Source of the DNA: Gammaproteobacteria bacterium
GTDB lineage: Bacteria > Pseudomonadota > Gammaproteobacteria > Burkholderiales > Sulfuricellaceae
Reading direction: 5' to 3'
DNA: 64,000 nt
Assembly: GCA_018824405.1 (NCBI GenBank)
Contig: JAHJGO010000011.1
Location: forward strand, 295,783 to 359,782
The translations under genes were made by a program, and so were the position numbers. Numbering within the stretch: the stretch's first letter is position 1; each line of letters opens with the position of its first letter. Positions 8,655 through 17,994 of this stretch are shown here, piece by piece. Below the pieces are notes generated by a model, which was not told the DNA's origin, did not search any database, and saw only the letters and a program-made list of their open reading frames with translations.

Positions 8655-9845
8655 CGTATTCTCGCTTTTCTGATGTTGTTTTCCACCGCGCTGCTTGCGG
8701 CTTGCGCAGGCGCGCCCGATCGGCCGGGTAGCGTCAAGACGCCGACTGTGGTTCAGGCCCGTCCAGAGATCAGGCCGGCTCCCGAGGTAGAGGTCTCATC
8801 GCTGAACAGGGTTGCTCCACCTGCAGCGGCAAGTGTGGCTTCGCCGCTCCAGCCGCTTGCCGCACTGCCCGCAGCGTCTGGCAATGCGCATATTGCATTG
8901 CTGCTGCCGCTCAAATCCCCTTTTTTTGGCCGAGCTGCCGAGGTGGTCAGGCAGGGTTTCATGGCCGGAGCTTCGATTCAGCCGGGTGCTTTGCCGGTCA
9001 CAGTCTACTCCAGCAACGACGAAACCGATGACATTGTGTCCACATACCGGCAGGCAATGCAAGCCGGGGCAAGTGTCGTGGTGGGGCCCTTGACCCGGAA
9101 TGGCGTTTCGGCGCTTGCGGCCAGTTCTCAGGTAAGCGTGCCGACGCTGGCGCTCAATCTGCCGGAACAGAACATTGTATTTCCGCCAAAATTGTATGTG
9201 TTCGGCCTGGCGGCCGATCTGGAAGCCCGGCAGATGGCTCGTATTGCGTTTGGCGAAGACAGAAAAAAAGCCGTGGCGATCGCCTCTGGCAACACCTTGT
9301 CGAAGCGTATCCAGCAGGCTTTTTCCGATGAATGGTCTGCGCTCGGCGGTTCTGCCGGAAACCTGTTCTTTAATGGATTAAATTCGACTGATGTCCGTGA
9401 CGAACTGAGCCGGCAGGCACCGGATGTGCTGTTTCTTGCCATGGACAGTCGCGATGCACGTCTTTTGAGGCCTTTTCTCAACAACGACCTGCCCACTTAC
9501 GCCACCTCGCAGATATATGCCGGCAGCAGCAGCCTGCAGAAATACCACGACCTGAATGGGGTGCAGTTTATCGATATGCCCTGGCTGTTGCAGCCGGATC
9601 ATCTTGCCGTCATGGTGTATCCACGCCCGGAGCCCACCGTGCCTGCTGATATGGAGCGCCTTTATGCGCTCGGTATTGATGCCTGGCGCCTGGCGCTGCA
9701 ACTGCAGATGGCATCACCGGGCTTTACGTTCAGCCTGGATGGCGTAACCGGCCAGCTCATGCTGGATGTTCGTTCACATCAGATCAATCGCGAGGGTGTG
9801 CGCGCCGAATTCAGCGACGGGGAAGCCATTTTATTGGTCCCGTGA
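8649..9845 (+). CDS. lpoA: Penicillin-binding protein activator LpoA-like lipoprotein
   Basis: 398 aa from ATG 8649 (MQRILAFLMLF), a start that gives a proper lipoprotein signal with lipobox LLAAC. A proline/alanine-rich linker (to about residue 80) leads into a periplasmic-binding-protein fold (IALLLPLKSPFFGRAAEVVRQGFMAG is its first strand and helix). This matches the C-terminal domain of LpoA (YraM/LppC), which in E. coli activates PBP1a from the outer membrane. It is shorter than E. coli LpoA (about 680 aa) because the N-terminal TPR-like domain is missing, as is common outside Enterobacteria. It overlaps yraN by one base. Confidence 0.9.
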   Translation: MQRILAFLMLFSTALLAACAGAPDRPGSVKTPTVVQARPEIRPAPEVEVSSLNRVAPPAAASVASPLQPLAALPAASGNAHIALLLPLKSPFFGRAAEVVRQGFMAGASIQPGALPVTVYSSNDETDDIVSTYRQAMQAGASVVVGPLTRNGVSALAASSQVSVPTLALNLPEQNIVFPPKLYVFGLAADLEARQMARIAFGEDRKKAVAIASGNTLSKRIQQAFSDEWSALGGSAGNLFFNGLNSTDVRDELSRQAPDVLFLAMDSRDARLLRPFLNNDLPTYATSQIYAGSSSLQKYHDLNGVQFIDMPWLLQPDHLAVMVYPRPEPTVPADMERLYALGIDAWRLALQLQMASPGFTFSLDGVTGQLMLDVRSHQINREGVRAEFSDGEAILLVP

Positions 9846-10177
9846 TGGACGCCGGCAAGGAAGCGGAAAATCACGCCGCGTCATTTTTGCAAAGTCAGGG
9901 CTTGCGCCTGGTGGCAAAAAATTACCGCTGCCGCATGGGAGAGATCGATCTGATCATGGAGCATGGTGCGACCCTGGTGTTTGTCGAAGTGCGCTTGCGG
10001 CGCAACGAAAATTTCGGTGGCGCGGCCGCAAGCATCACCGGGCACAAACAACGCAAACTGATCCACGCTGCACAGCACTATTTGCAGCAGCAGGCGAAGC
10101 AACCGCCTTGCCGTTTCGATGCTTTATTGCTGGACGGGCACAAGATTGAATGGATTAAAGATGCGTTTAGCGCATAA
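9845..10177 (+). CDS. yraN: YraN family (UPF0102) endonuclease-like protein
   Basis: 110 aa. The ATG at 9845 overlaps the lpoA stop in TGATG, suggesting translational coupling. The restriction-endonuclease-like core is visible as GEIDLIMEHG and FVEVRLR (the D...EVR metal-binding pattern). The protein is cytoplasmic; a Holliday-junction-resolvase-like role has been proposed for the family but is not firmly established. Confidence 0.93.
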   Translation: MDAGKEAENHAASFLQSQGLRLVAKNYRCRMGEIDLIMEHGATLVFVEVRLRRNENFGGAAASITGHKQRKLIHAAQHYLQQQAKQPPCRFDALLLDGHKIEWIKDAFSA

Positions 10178-10801
<624 letters not shown>

Positions 10802-10802
10802 A

Positions 10803-11369
10803 ATGCGCCGTTTATTGCCTGTGCTGCTGCTTGCCGTCATTCCTGCCCTGCAGGGCTGTTTTCCCGTCGTGGCCACGGGCGTAGGGGCCGGGGCGCTGAT
10901 GGCAGGCGACCGCCGCACCTCTGGCATCTACATCGAGGATCAGGGCATCGAACTCAAGGCGGCCAGCCGTATCGAAGAGAAATACAAGAACGGCGTGCAC
11001 GTTAACGTGACCAGCTTCAACCGCCATGTTCTGTTGACCGGCGAAGCGTCTTCCGAAGAGGTGAAGCAGGGGATGGGCCAAGTGGCGCTGGGTGTGCCGA
11101 ATGTGATCGACGTGACCAACGAAGTCGCAATCGGGAATGTGGCGCCCTTCTCTGCGCGCAGCAACGACACTTACATCACTTCCAAGGTCAAGGGGCGCAT
11201 GATTGACGCCAACCGCTTCGCTCCGCACCATGTCAAGGTGGTGACCGAGAACGGCGTGGTTTACCTGATGGGCATGGTGACGCGCAAGGAAGCCGATGAT
11301 GCTGCGGAAATCGCACGCACCACCAGCGACGTGCGCAAGGTTGTCAAAGTATTCGAATACCTCGACTGA
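10803..11369 (+). CDS. BON-domain outer-membrane lipoprotein, DolP (YraP) family
   Basis: 188 aa from ATG 10803, one base after the gmhA stop. The lipoprotein signal [19 protein letters not shown] ends in a lipobox Cys. Two BON domains follow, at about residues 50-115 and 120-188; each carries the V.LTG / VYLMG glycine signature. E. coli DolP sits in the outer membrane, binds anionic lipid and maintains envelope integrity. The order lpoA-yraN-gmhA-dolP equals yraM-yraN-yraO-yraP. Confidence 0.93.
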   Translation: MRRLLPVLLLAVIPALQGCFPVVATGVGAGALMAGDRRTSGIYIEDQGIELKAASRIEEKYKNGVHVNVTSFNRHVLLTGEASSEEVKQGMGQVALGVPNVIDVTNEVAIGNVAPFSARSNDTYITSKVKGRMIDANRFAPHHVKVVTENGVVYLMGMVTRKEADDAAEIARTTSDVRKVVKVFEYLD

Positions 11370-11371
11370 TC

Positions 11372-11860
11372 TTGAGCTTCTCCGCCCCCGATTTCGAACG
11401 CAAGATCTGTACACCGGCAGAGCTCTGGGCGCGTGCCGGCGAGTTGCCTCACCCCCTGGTGTTCACCAACGGCTGTTTCGATATCCTGCACCGCGGTCAT
11501 GTTACCTATCTGGCCCAGGCGCGGGCGCTGGGCGCCAGTTTGATCGTCGGGGTCAATACCGATGCCTCGGTCAAACGGCTGGGCAAGGGCGATGACCGAC
11601 CGGTGAACAACCAGGATGACCGTATGGCAGTACTGGCCGCGCTTGAGAGCGTCAGTCTGGTCACCAGCTTCGACGAAGACACGCCGCTTGAGCTGATCCT
11701 GGCCTGCAAGCCGGAAGTTCTAGTCAAAGGCGGCGACTGGACGGTGGAAAATATCGTTGGTGCGCGGGAAGTGCTGGGTTGGGGCGGAGAAGTCCATTCC
11801 ATTCCGTTCCTGTTCGAGCGCTCCACTACCTCTACCATCGCCAAGATTCGCGCCCTTTAG
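11372..11860 (+). CDS. rfaE2: D-glycero-beta-D-manno-heptose 1-phosphate adenylyltransferase
   Basis: 162 aa nucleotidyltransferase corresponding to the C-terminal half of E. coli HldE. It adenylylates heptose-1-phosphate to ADP-heptose for LPS core. [12 protein letters not shown] holds the HxGH catalytic motif, and the C-terminal [10 protein letters not shown] matches the ISTTxII signature. A stand-alone domain is usual in Betaproteobacteria. The start is a TTG two bases after the dolP stop. Confidence 0.96.
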   Translation: MSFSAPDFERKICTPAELWARAGELPHPLVFTNGCFDILHRGHVTYLAQARALGASLIVGVNTDASVKRLGKGDDRPVNNQDDRMAVLAALESVSLVTSFDEDTPLELILACKPEVLVKGGDWTVENIVGAREVLGWGGEVHSIPFLFERSTTSTIAKIRAL

Positions 11861-11863
11861 GCC

Positions 11864-13237
11864 ATGTTGCCCGCGGCGTTCCTGAACCGTCTTGGCGCTA
11901 TCGCTGGCGAAGGCAACCTGCTCACCGATGCGGCTTCCTGCCTGGTTTATGGATACGACAACAGCCGCAAGATATTTCCGCCAGAGGCAGTGGCATTCGC
12001 TACCAGCACGGCATCAGTGCAGCAAATCATCCTGTTATGCAATGAATTCAAGGTGCCGCTCACACCCCGCGGACGCGGCACCGGCACGGCCGGCGCCAGC
12101 ATTCCGGAGCAGGGTGGCGTAGCCCTGTCGCTCGAGCGCATGCGGCGCATGGTGGCTGTTGACCCGGCCAACCGTGTGCTGGTGTGCGAGCCAGGGGTAT
12201 TGAATCAGGAAGTGCAGGATGCCGCGCGTCCACATGGTTTTTTCTGGCCGCCGGACCCATCCAGTGCCCCTTATTGCAGCGTCGGCGGCAATCTTGCCAC
12301 CTGTGCCGGCGGCCCCCATGCGGTCAAATATGGTGTCACGCGCGACCATGTGCTGGGCCTGACCGCGGTGACGGGCAAGGGCGAAATCATCAGGACCGGC
12401 TGCTACACCACCAAGGGCGTGGTGGGCTACGATCTGACCCGGCTGCTGGTCGGATCGGAAGGCACGCTGGCCATCATCACCGAAGCCACCCTCAAGCTGA
12501 CTCCCCTGCCGGCCACGGTAGGCGGGCTGACCGCGCATTACCGCGACATTGCCAGCTGTGCCGCGGCGATTGCCGCCATCATGGCGCAGCCGGCCCTGCC
12601 CAGCGCGCTGGAATTCCTCGACCAGGCTTCGCTCAATCTGATACGCGCTCGCCATCCCGGTTTGCTGCCGGAGGACACGCGGGCACTGCTGATGATTGAA
12701 GTGGACGGTTCGGCCAGCGAAGTGCAGGCGAATGCCGAGACCATTCGCGCCACTTGCGCCAACGAAGGCCTGATCAGCGCCGAGGTGGTGCCCGATCTCA
12801 AGGCTTTGTGGGCTGCGCGCAAGGCGCTTTCTCCCCTGCTGCGCGATATTGCGCCGAAGAAAATCAACGAAGACGTGGTAGTGCCGGTGTCGCACCTCCC
12901 GGAACTGCTGCAGGGACTGGCTGAGCTGAGCGCGAAATATGGCGTTGCCAACGCCAATTTCGGCCATGCCGGTAACGGCAACATGCACGTCAATCTGCTG
13001 GTGAATCCCGATGATCCGGACCAGATGCAGCGCGCGGAAGCCTGTCTGGACGAAATCTTCACGCTGGTGCTGCGGCTGAATGGTACGCTTTCGGGCGAAC
13101 ACGGCGTAGGGCGCGAGAAACGTCCATTCGTGGCGCGCGAGATCGACCCCGTGACCATGCAGCTGATGCGCGACATCAAGCAGGTCTTTGACCCCAATAG
13201 TATTCTCAACCCCGGCAAGCTATTTCCCAGTCGCTAA
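11864..13237 (+). CDS. FAD-linked oxidase, GlcD / D-lactate dehydrogenase type
   Basis: 457 aa. The N-terminal FAD-binding (PCMH) domain shows PRGRGTGTAGASIP and GGNLATCAGGPHAVKYG, and the C-terminal FAD-oxidase domain shows HAGNGNMHVNLL and SGEHGVGREKR. Such flavoproteins oxidise D-2-hydroxyacids such as glycolate or D-lactate. No glcE or glcF partner is next to it, so a stand-alone D-lactate or 2-hydroxyglutarate-type dehydrogenase is equally possible. It starts three bases after rfaE2. Confidence 0.93.
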   Translation: MLPAAFLNRLGAIAGEGNLLTDAASCLVYGYDNSRKIFPPEAVAFATSTASVQQIILLCNEFKVPLTPRGRGTGTAGASIPEQGGVALSLERMRRMVAVDPANRVLVCEPGVLNQEVQDAARPHGFFWPPDPSSAPYCSVGGNLATCAGGPHAVKYGVTRDHVLGLTAVTGKGEIIRTGCYTTKGVVGYDLTRLLVGSEGTLAIITEATLKLTPLPATVGGLTAHYRDIASCAAAIAAIMAQPALPSALEFLDQASLNLIRARHPGLLPEDTRALLMIEVDGSASEVQANAETIRATCANEGLISAEVVPDLKALWAARKALSPLLRDIAPKKINEDVVVPVSHLPELLQGLAELSAKYGVANANFGHAGNGNMHVNLLVNPDDPDQMQRAEACLDEIFTLVLRLNGTLSGEHGVGREKRPFVAREIDPVTMQLMRDIKQVFDPNSILNPGKLFPSR

Positions 13238-13253
13238 ACATTCAGGAGCCATT

Positions 13254-14159
13254 ATGAGCATTTCCGATCTCAACCAGCGTTTCGCCATTCCCGGCCATAT
13301 GTCTTTCAAGGAAGGCCCGGGCGGGCTGACAGTGGCGGAAGTCGCCAATAGTCTCGCAGAGTCCACCATTGCCCTGCAGGGCGCCCATATCATGACTTTC
13401 ACGCCGCGCGGCCAGGAGCCGGTGGTGTGGCTGTCAAAATTCGCCAAGTTTGCTCCCGGCAAGTCGATTCGCGGCGGCGTGCCGATCTGCTGGCCGTGGT
13501 TCGGGCCGCATGCGACCGATGCAACACTGCCTGGCCATGGTTTTGCTCGCACAGTGATGTGGGACGTGCTGGAAACCGGAGCCATGCCGGATGGCGCGAC
13601 CTTTCTGCGCTTCGGCCTGGTTGAAACCGACGCCACACGTGCCCAGTGGCCACATGCTTCCACCGTCCAGCTTGAAGTGACCGTAGGTGCGGCATTACGC
13701 GTTGAACTGGTGACGCGCAACACCGGCAAAGGGGCATTTGTACTGGGCGAGGCACTGCACACCTACTTCCATATCAGCGATGTGGCGAAAATGAAAATTA
13801 CCGGCCTTGAAGGCTGCGACTATCTCGACAAGGTCGGCGGCACGACGCGCAAAACCCAGCAGGGTGCAATCGTGATCGAGAGCGAAGTCGACCGTGTATA
13901 CCTCAATACCAGTGCAGATTGCCTGATCGAGGACAGCGGCCTCAAACGCCGCATCCGCGTTGCGGGGCAGAATGCCCGCTCCGCCGTAGTGTGGAACCCG
14001 TGGGTCGAGAAAGCAGACAAGATGGGTGATTTCGGCCCGGAAGGGCACCGCGGTATGGTCTGCGTGGAAACCGCAAATGCGGTCGAGAACGTGGTGACCG
14101 TGAAGCCCGGCGAAGAACACCGCCTGGTGGCGGTTTACAGCGCTGAACCCATGGCGTAA
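13254..14159 (+). CDS. D-hexose-6-phosphate mutarotase (YeaD family)
   Basis: 301 aa from ATG 13254, with AGGAG seven bases upstream. It is an aldose-1-epimerase-fold enzyme that interconverts alpha and beta anomers of glucose-6-phosphate. Family signatures include RGGVPICWPWFGPH, HGFAR and LHTYFHISD (catalytic His), and near the end VVWNPWVEKA and VCVETAN. It follows the GlcD-like gene by 16 bases, and a hairpin terminator follows. Confidence 0.95.
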   Translation: MSISDLNQRFAIPGHMSFKEGPGGLTVAEVANSLAESTIALQGAHIMTFTPRGQEPVVWLSKFAKFAPGKSIRGGVPICWPWFGPHATDATLPGHGFARTVMWDVLETGAMPDGATFLRFGLVETDATRAQWPHASTVQLEVTVGAALRVELVTRNTGKGAFVLGEALHTYFHISDVAKMKITGLEGCDYLDKVGGTTRKTQQGAIVIESEVDRVYLNTSADCLIEDSGLKRRIRVAGQNARSAVVWNPWVEKADKMGDFGPEGHRGMVCVETANAVENVVTVKPGEEHRLVAVYSAEPMA

Positions 14160-14161
14160 AA

Positions 14162-14193
14162 AAACGGCACGTCATTGAAGTGACGTGCCGTTT
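14162..14193. terminator. Bidirectional terminator hairpin
   Basis: Perfect 13-bp stem AAACGGCACGTCA / TGACGTGCCGTTT with loop TTGAAG, lying between convergent genes. A-rich and T-rich stem ends allow use on either strand. Confidence 0.8.
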
Positions 14194-14207
14194 CGTTATC
14201 GAACGAG

Positions 14208-14651
14208 TTACCAGTTGCGGCGGTCGCGGCGATCATAGTCGTGGCGCTGCTGGTGGCGCCGTTCATGGCCCCAGCCGTGGCCGTGGCGGGGCCTCTGGTC
14301 GTAATAAACCACGCGTTCCGCATAGCCGTAGCGCGGCGGCGGCGCATAGTCATAGCGTTCGTAAACGCGGTGGACGGGTGCCGGACGGTAGTAGGCCGGC
14401 GGTGCGGGGCGATAATGCACCGTTTCCACACGGCGGTAACCATTGTCGCGAGTAGCGATGGCCACGCCGGTCGCGCCGCCCAGCAGTCCGCCGATAATGG
14501 CGGCATCGCGTCCGCCAATGGCTGAACCGATTACAGCGCCAGTTGCGCCTCCAATTGCGCCGCCTACTGCGGCATCGCCGTCCCAGCCAGAGGCCTGAGC
14601 CTGAGCGGCCAAGGCCAGTGTTAAAACTCCAATCAACGCGAATTTTTTCAT
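14208..14651 (-). CDS. Secreted glycine-zipper protein with basic Tyr/Arg/His tail
   Basis: 147 aa from ATG 14651. A cleavable signal peptide (MKKFALIGVLTLALAAQAQA) is followed by a glycine-zipper 2TM-like stretch at about residues 29-68 (VGGAIGGATGAVIGSAIGG). The second half is full of Tyr, Pro, Arg and His (ETVHYRPAPPAYYRPAPVHR). The glycine zipper suggests association with the outer membrane; the function is unknown. The long open frame upstream overlaps the DUF455 gene in another frame and is not real. Confidence 0.85.
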   Translation of the reverse strand: MKKFALIGVLTLALAAQAQASGWDGDAAVGGAIGGATGAVIGSAIGGRDAAIIGGLLGGATGVAIATRDNGYRRVETVHYRPAPPAYYRPAPVHRVYERYDYAPPPRYGYAERVVYYDQRPRHGHGWGHERRHQQRHDYDRRDRRNW

Positions 14652-14722
14652 GATTTGTCTCCTTTGCTTGTCAAGGTAGGCAAATTGTAGAGCAGCGAAG
14701 CTTAACGCCAGCTTAACGAAAA

Positions 14723-15535
14723 TTAATCGGTGATTTTCCGGGCAATGTCTTCCAGCATGCCCAACTCGTCCGGATTGAAACCTGCCTGCGCGCGGGCAGC
14801 CATGTTGAAGGGCGGGCGCAATGCCGGCGCATCGTATTCCGCCAGCAGGCTGCGAAAAGTGATGATGGGGTCGAGGCCGCGCTGCCGGCACAGATAGCCA
14901 TACCAGCGGTTGCCGATGGAAACATGGCCCACTTCGTCGCGCTGGATGATGGCCAGTATTTCCACCGCGCGCTGGTCGCCACAGGAAGCCAGCCTGGCAC
15001 TGATGCCGGGGGTGACATCCAGCCCGCGCGCTTCCAGCAGGCGCGGCACCAGCGCCATGCGGATCATGGGGTCGTGCGCGGTCTTGACTGCCATTTCCCA
15101 CAAGCCGTTGTGGGCGGTGAAGTCGCCGTAGTCGTAACCCAGCGTGTGCAGATGGTCGCGCAGCAGCATGAAGTGGAACGCCTCTTCAGCAGCCACCTGC
15201 AGCCAGTCACGATAAAAATCCTGTGGCATGCCGCGAAAACGGTATGCCGCATCCAGCGCCAGGTTGATGGCATTGAATTCGATATGCGCCAGAGCGTGGA
15301 TCAACGCCGCCTGCCCGTGCAGTGTGGCCAGCCTGCGCCGTTCCACCTTGCCGGGCGCGACCATCTGCGGTTTGTCCGGATGGCCTGGTACAGCGACGGT
15401 CTGGGGCGGGGATTTTCCTTCTGGCACAAGCTTTCCATCCTGCCATTGCTGCCACAGGCTGGCGGCGCACTTTGCCTTGGCATCGGCTTGCTGCACCATC
15501 AGGCAGGCGAAGGCTGCATCGAATAGCGTATTCAT
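14723..15535 (-). CDS. DUF455 ferritin-like di-iron protein
   Basis: 270 aa from MNTLFDAAFAC (ATG at 15535). The ligand pattern of a four-helix di-iron protein is visible: HIEFNAINLALD, AAEEAFHF and RDEVGHVSIG, each with Glu plus ExxH. COG2833/DUF455 proteins are cytoplasmic and resemble MiaE-type hydroxylases; the substrate is unknown. It is divergent from the Lon-like gene with a 59-base gap. Confidence 0.92.
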   Translation of the reverse strand: MNTLFDAAFACLMVQQADAKAKCAASLWQQWQDGKLVPEGKSPPQTVAVPGHPDKPQMVAPGKVERRRLATLHGQAALIHALAHIEFNAINLALDAAYRFRGMPQDFYRDWLQVAAEEAFHFMLLRDHLHTLGYDYGDFTAHNGLWEMAVKTAHDPMIRMALVPRLLEARGLDVTPGISARLASCGDQRAVEILAIIQRDEVGHVSIGNRWYGYLCRQRGLDPIITFRSLLAEYDAPALRPPFNMAARAQAGFNPDELGMLEDIARKITD

Positions 15536-15594
15536 TTGGCTGATTCTAACCAAGAGTGTATTTATGAGAAACTGTTCATGTAGAAAATAACAAA

Positions 15595-17994
15595 GTGAGG
15601 CTTTCCGTGTCCACGATTCCACCTCTTTCCCCGGCGCAACTTTACCGCAGTTGCGACCCGCAGCAGTTTTCCTTTACCAGTACCGCCGAACTTGACGACC
15701 TGTCCGAAATCATCGGCCAGACGCGTGCGCTGGATGCAATCCGTTTCGGCAGCGATATCCGGCGTGAAGGTTATAACCTGTTCGTGATGGGCCCGCAAGG
15801 AACAGGCAAACACACCTTCGTTAGCCATTTTCTGGAGGAGAAGGCCAGGCAGGAGCCGGTTCCCTTGGATCTCTGCTACGTCAACAATTTCGCCCAGCCG
15901 CACATGCCTTTCGCCCTGCAGTTGCCGGCCGGTACCGGTGCCAGATTGTGCCAGTCGATGCGTCAAATGGTGGAGGAACTGCGCGTCGCCATTCCAGGCG
16001 CTTTCGAAAGTGAGGAATATCGCGCCAAGGCCGAGGAGGTCCAGGCCGACTTTACCGCTCGCGAAGAGCAGGCGATGAAGGAACTCGGTGATGAGGCCCA
16101 GTCACGGCAGATCGCCTTGCTGCGCTCGCAGAATGGCTTTGGCTTTGCGCCGCTGAAAGATGGCGAGGTCATCAAATCGGATGACTATGACAAGCTGCCG
16201 GAGGTGGAAAAGACGCATTTCGAGGCCAGAATCACCGAGCTGCAGGCGCATCTGGAGCACATCCTGCGCCACGACATTCCAGCCTGGAAACGAGATGCGC
16301 GCGACCGGCTGAAGCGGCTCAACCGCATGACCACCCTGGCCGCGGTGGAGCATCTGGTGGATGAACTCAGGCGGGCCTATTCCACTATTCCGCAGATCCA
16401 GACTTATCTCGACTCCGTGCAGCAGGACTTGATCGACAATGTGAACGATTTTCGCCGTCAGGAAGACGGGAGTGGCACGGAGCAGGTCGGGACCGACCAT
16501 CCCCAGTTCCGCCGCTACCGGGTCAATGTGCTGGTGGATCACACCGCAACCAGAGGTGCGCCGGTGGTGTTTGACGACAACCCGATATTCCACAACCTGA
16601 TCGGCCGGGTGGAGCACCAGGCGCAGTTCGGCAACCTGGTGACGGATTTCAACCTGATCAAGCCCGGTTCTCTGCATCGCGCCAATGGCGGCTATCTGCT
16701 GCTGGACGTGCGCCAGGTGCTGACCCAGCCATATGCCTGGGAGGGATTGAAGCGCGCACTGCAGTCGCGGCAAATTCGTGTCGAATCGCTGGCGCAGATC
16801 CTCAGTCTGGTCAGCACGGTATCCCTGGAGCCGGAGCCGGTGCCGCTCGATGTCAAGGTGGTGTTGTTCGGGGAGCGCCTGTTCTATTACCTGCTGTATG
16901 CCTACGATCCGGAGTTCGCTGAACTGTTCAAGGTGGAAGCGGATTTTGGAGACCGCTTCGAGCGCTCGCCGGAGTCGCATCTGCTGTATGCCCGCCTGAT
17001 TGCCACCGTGCTCCGCAAGGAGCAGATGCTGCCGCTAAAGCGCACTGCCGTGGCACGGGTGATCGAGCATGGCGCACGCCTAGCGGACGATGCGGAAAAG
17101 CTGTCCGCCCATATGCAGGTCATTGCCGATCTGTTGCGTGAGGCGGATTACTGGGCGCGTCAGGCCGGGCGTGAAGCCGTTGAGCTGGAAGATATCCAGC
17201 ATGCGCTCGATACCCAGGAGCACCGTGCCAGCCGCATCAAGGAGCGCGTGCAGGAAGAGATTTTGCGCGGCACGATAATGATCGACAGCGAGGGTGGCCG
17301 GGTCGGGCAGGTAAACGGGCTTTCCGTGATTAGCCTGGGCAATTCCGCATTTGCCCAGCCGACGCGGATTACAGCCACCACCCGCCTGGGTGACGGCGAA
17401 TTGCTCAACATCGAGCGCGAGGTCAAGCTTTCCGGCGCCATCCATTCCAAGGGGGTGCTAATTCTGGCTTCCTTCCTGGCCGAGCGCTTCGCCAAGAATC
17501 GCCCGCTGCCGCTAGCCGCCAGTCTGGTGTTCGAACAGTCCTATGGCGCGGTGGACGGCGACAGCGCTTCCGCCGCCGAACTCTGCGCCCTGATTTCCAG
17601 CCTGGCGGACGAGCCTGTTCGGCAGTCGCTGGCGGTGACCGGGTCGATCAACCAGTTTGGCCAGATCCAGGCCATTGGCGCGGTAAATGAGAAAATCGAG
17701 GGTTACTTCGATATCTGCCGGGCGCGGGGTCTGAACGGGGAGCAGGGGGTGGTAATTCCTGCCGCCAATCTGCCGCACCTGATGCTGCGCCAGGAAGTGG
17801 TACAAGCGGCAGCGCAGGGGAAATTCCATGTTTATGCCGTAAGCCATGTGGATGAAGTGCTGGCATTACTGACCGGCAAATCCGCAGCGGAAGTGAATGC
17901 CAAGGTGGAAAAACGCGTGGCGGAGCTGATCCGGCTGCGCAAGGCGCTGGCCCGCAGTTTAAAAAGCACGAAACGCGGGAAGCCAAAAAACTAG
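15595..17994 (+). CDS. Lon-related AAA+ serine protease (LonB/YcbZ-like)
   Basis: 799 aa. Walker A GPQGTGKHT lies at residues 66-74, and a Walker-B-like GGYLLLDV is in the middle. An insertion of coiled-coil-like helices occupies roughly residues 125-285. The C-terminal Lon peptidase domain has the catalytic dyad Ser657 (GDSASAAEL) and Lys700 (NEKIEGY). It lacks the N-terminal LON substrate domain of classical Lon. Role: ATP-dependent cytoplasmic proteolysis of unknown substrates. The assigned start is GTG 15595; GTG 15607 is an alternative, as neither has a clear Shine-Dalgarno. Confidence 0.93.
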   Translation: MRLSVSTIPPLSPAQLYRSCDPQQFSFTSTAELDDLSEIIGQTRALDAIRFGSDIRREGYNLFVMGPQGTGKHTFVSHFLEEKARQEPVPLDLCYVNNFAQPHMPFALQLPAGTGARLCQSMRQMVEELRVAIPGAFESEEYRAKAEEVQADFTAREEQAMKELGDEAQSRQIALLRSQNGFGFAPLKDGEVIKSDDYDKLPEVEKTHFEARITELQAHLEHILRHDIPAWKRDARDRLKRLNRMTTLAAVEHLVDELRRAYSTIPQIQTYLDSVQQDLIDNVNDFRRQEDGSGTEQVGTDHPQFRRYRVNVLVDHTATRGAPVVFDDNPIFHNLIGRVEHQAQFGNLVTDFNLIKPGSLHRANGGYLLLDVRQVLTQPYAWEGLKRALQSRQIRVESLAQILSLVSTVSLEPEPVPLDVKVVLFGERLFYYLLYAYDPEFAELFKVEADFGDRFERSPESHLLYARLIATVLRKEQMLPLKRTAVARVIEHGARLADDAEKLSAHMQVIADLLREADYWARQAGREAVELEDIQHALDTQEHRASRIKERVQEEILRGTIMIDSEGGRVGQVNGLSVISLGNSAFAQPTRITATTRLGDGELLNIEREVKLSGAIHSKGVLILASFLAERFAKNRPLPLAASLVFEQSYGAVDGDSASAAELCALISSLADEPVRQSLAVTGSINQFGQIQAIGAVNEKIEGYFDICRARGLNGEQGVVIPAANLPHLMLRQEVVQAAAQGKFHVYAVSHVDEVLALLTGKSAAEVNAKVEKRVAELIRLRKALARSLKSTKRGKPKN

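Noticed and set aside
12035-13102. Long open frame antisense to the GlcD-like gene
   Set aside because: Shadow frame; the sense protein has all family motifs.
14652-15101. N-terminal extension of the glycine-zipper gene
   Set aside because: It overlaps the DUF455 gene in another frame, and the internal ATG at 14651 starts a perfect signal peptide.
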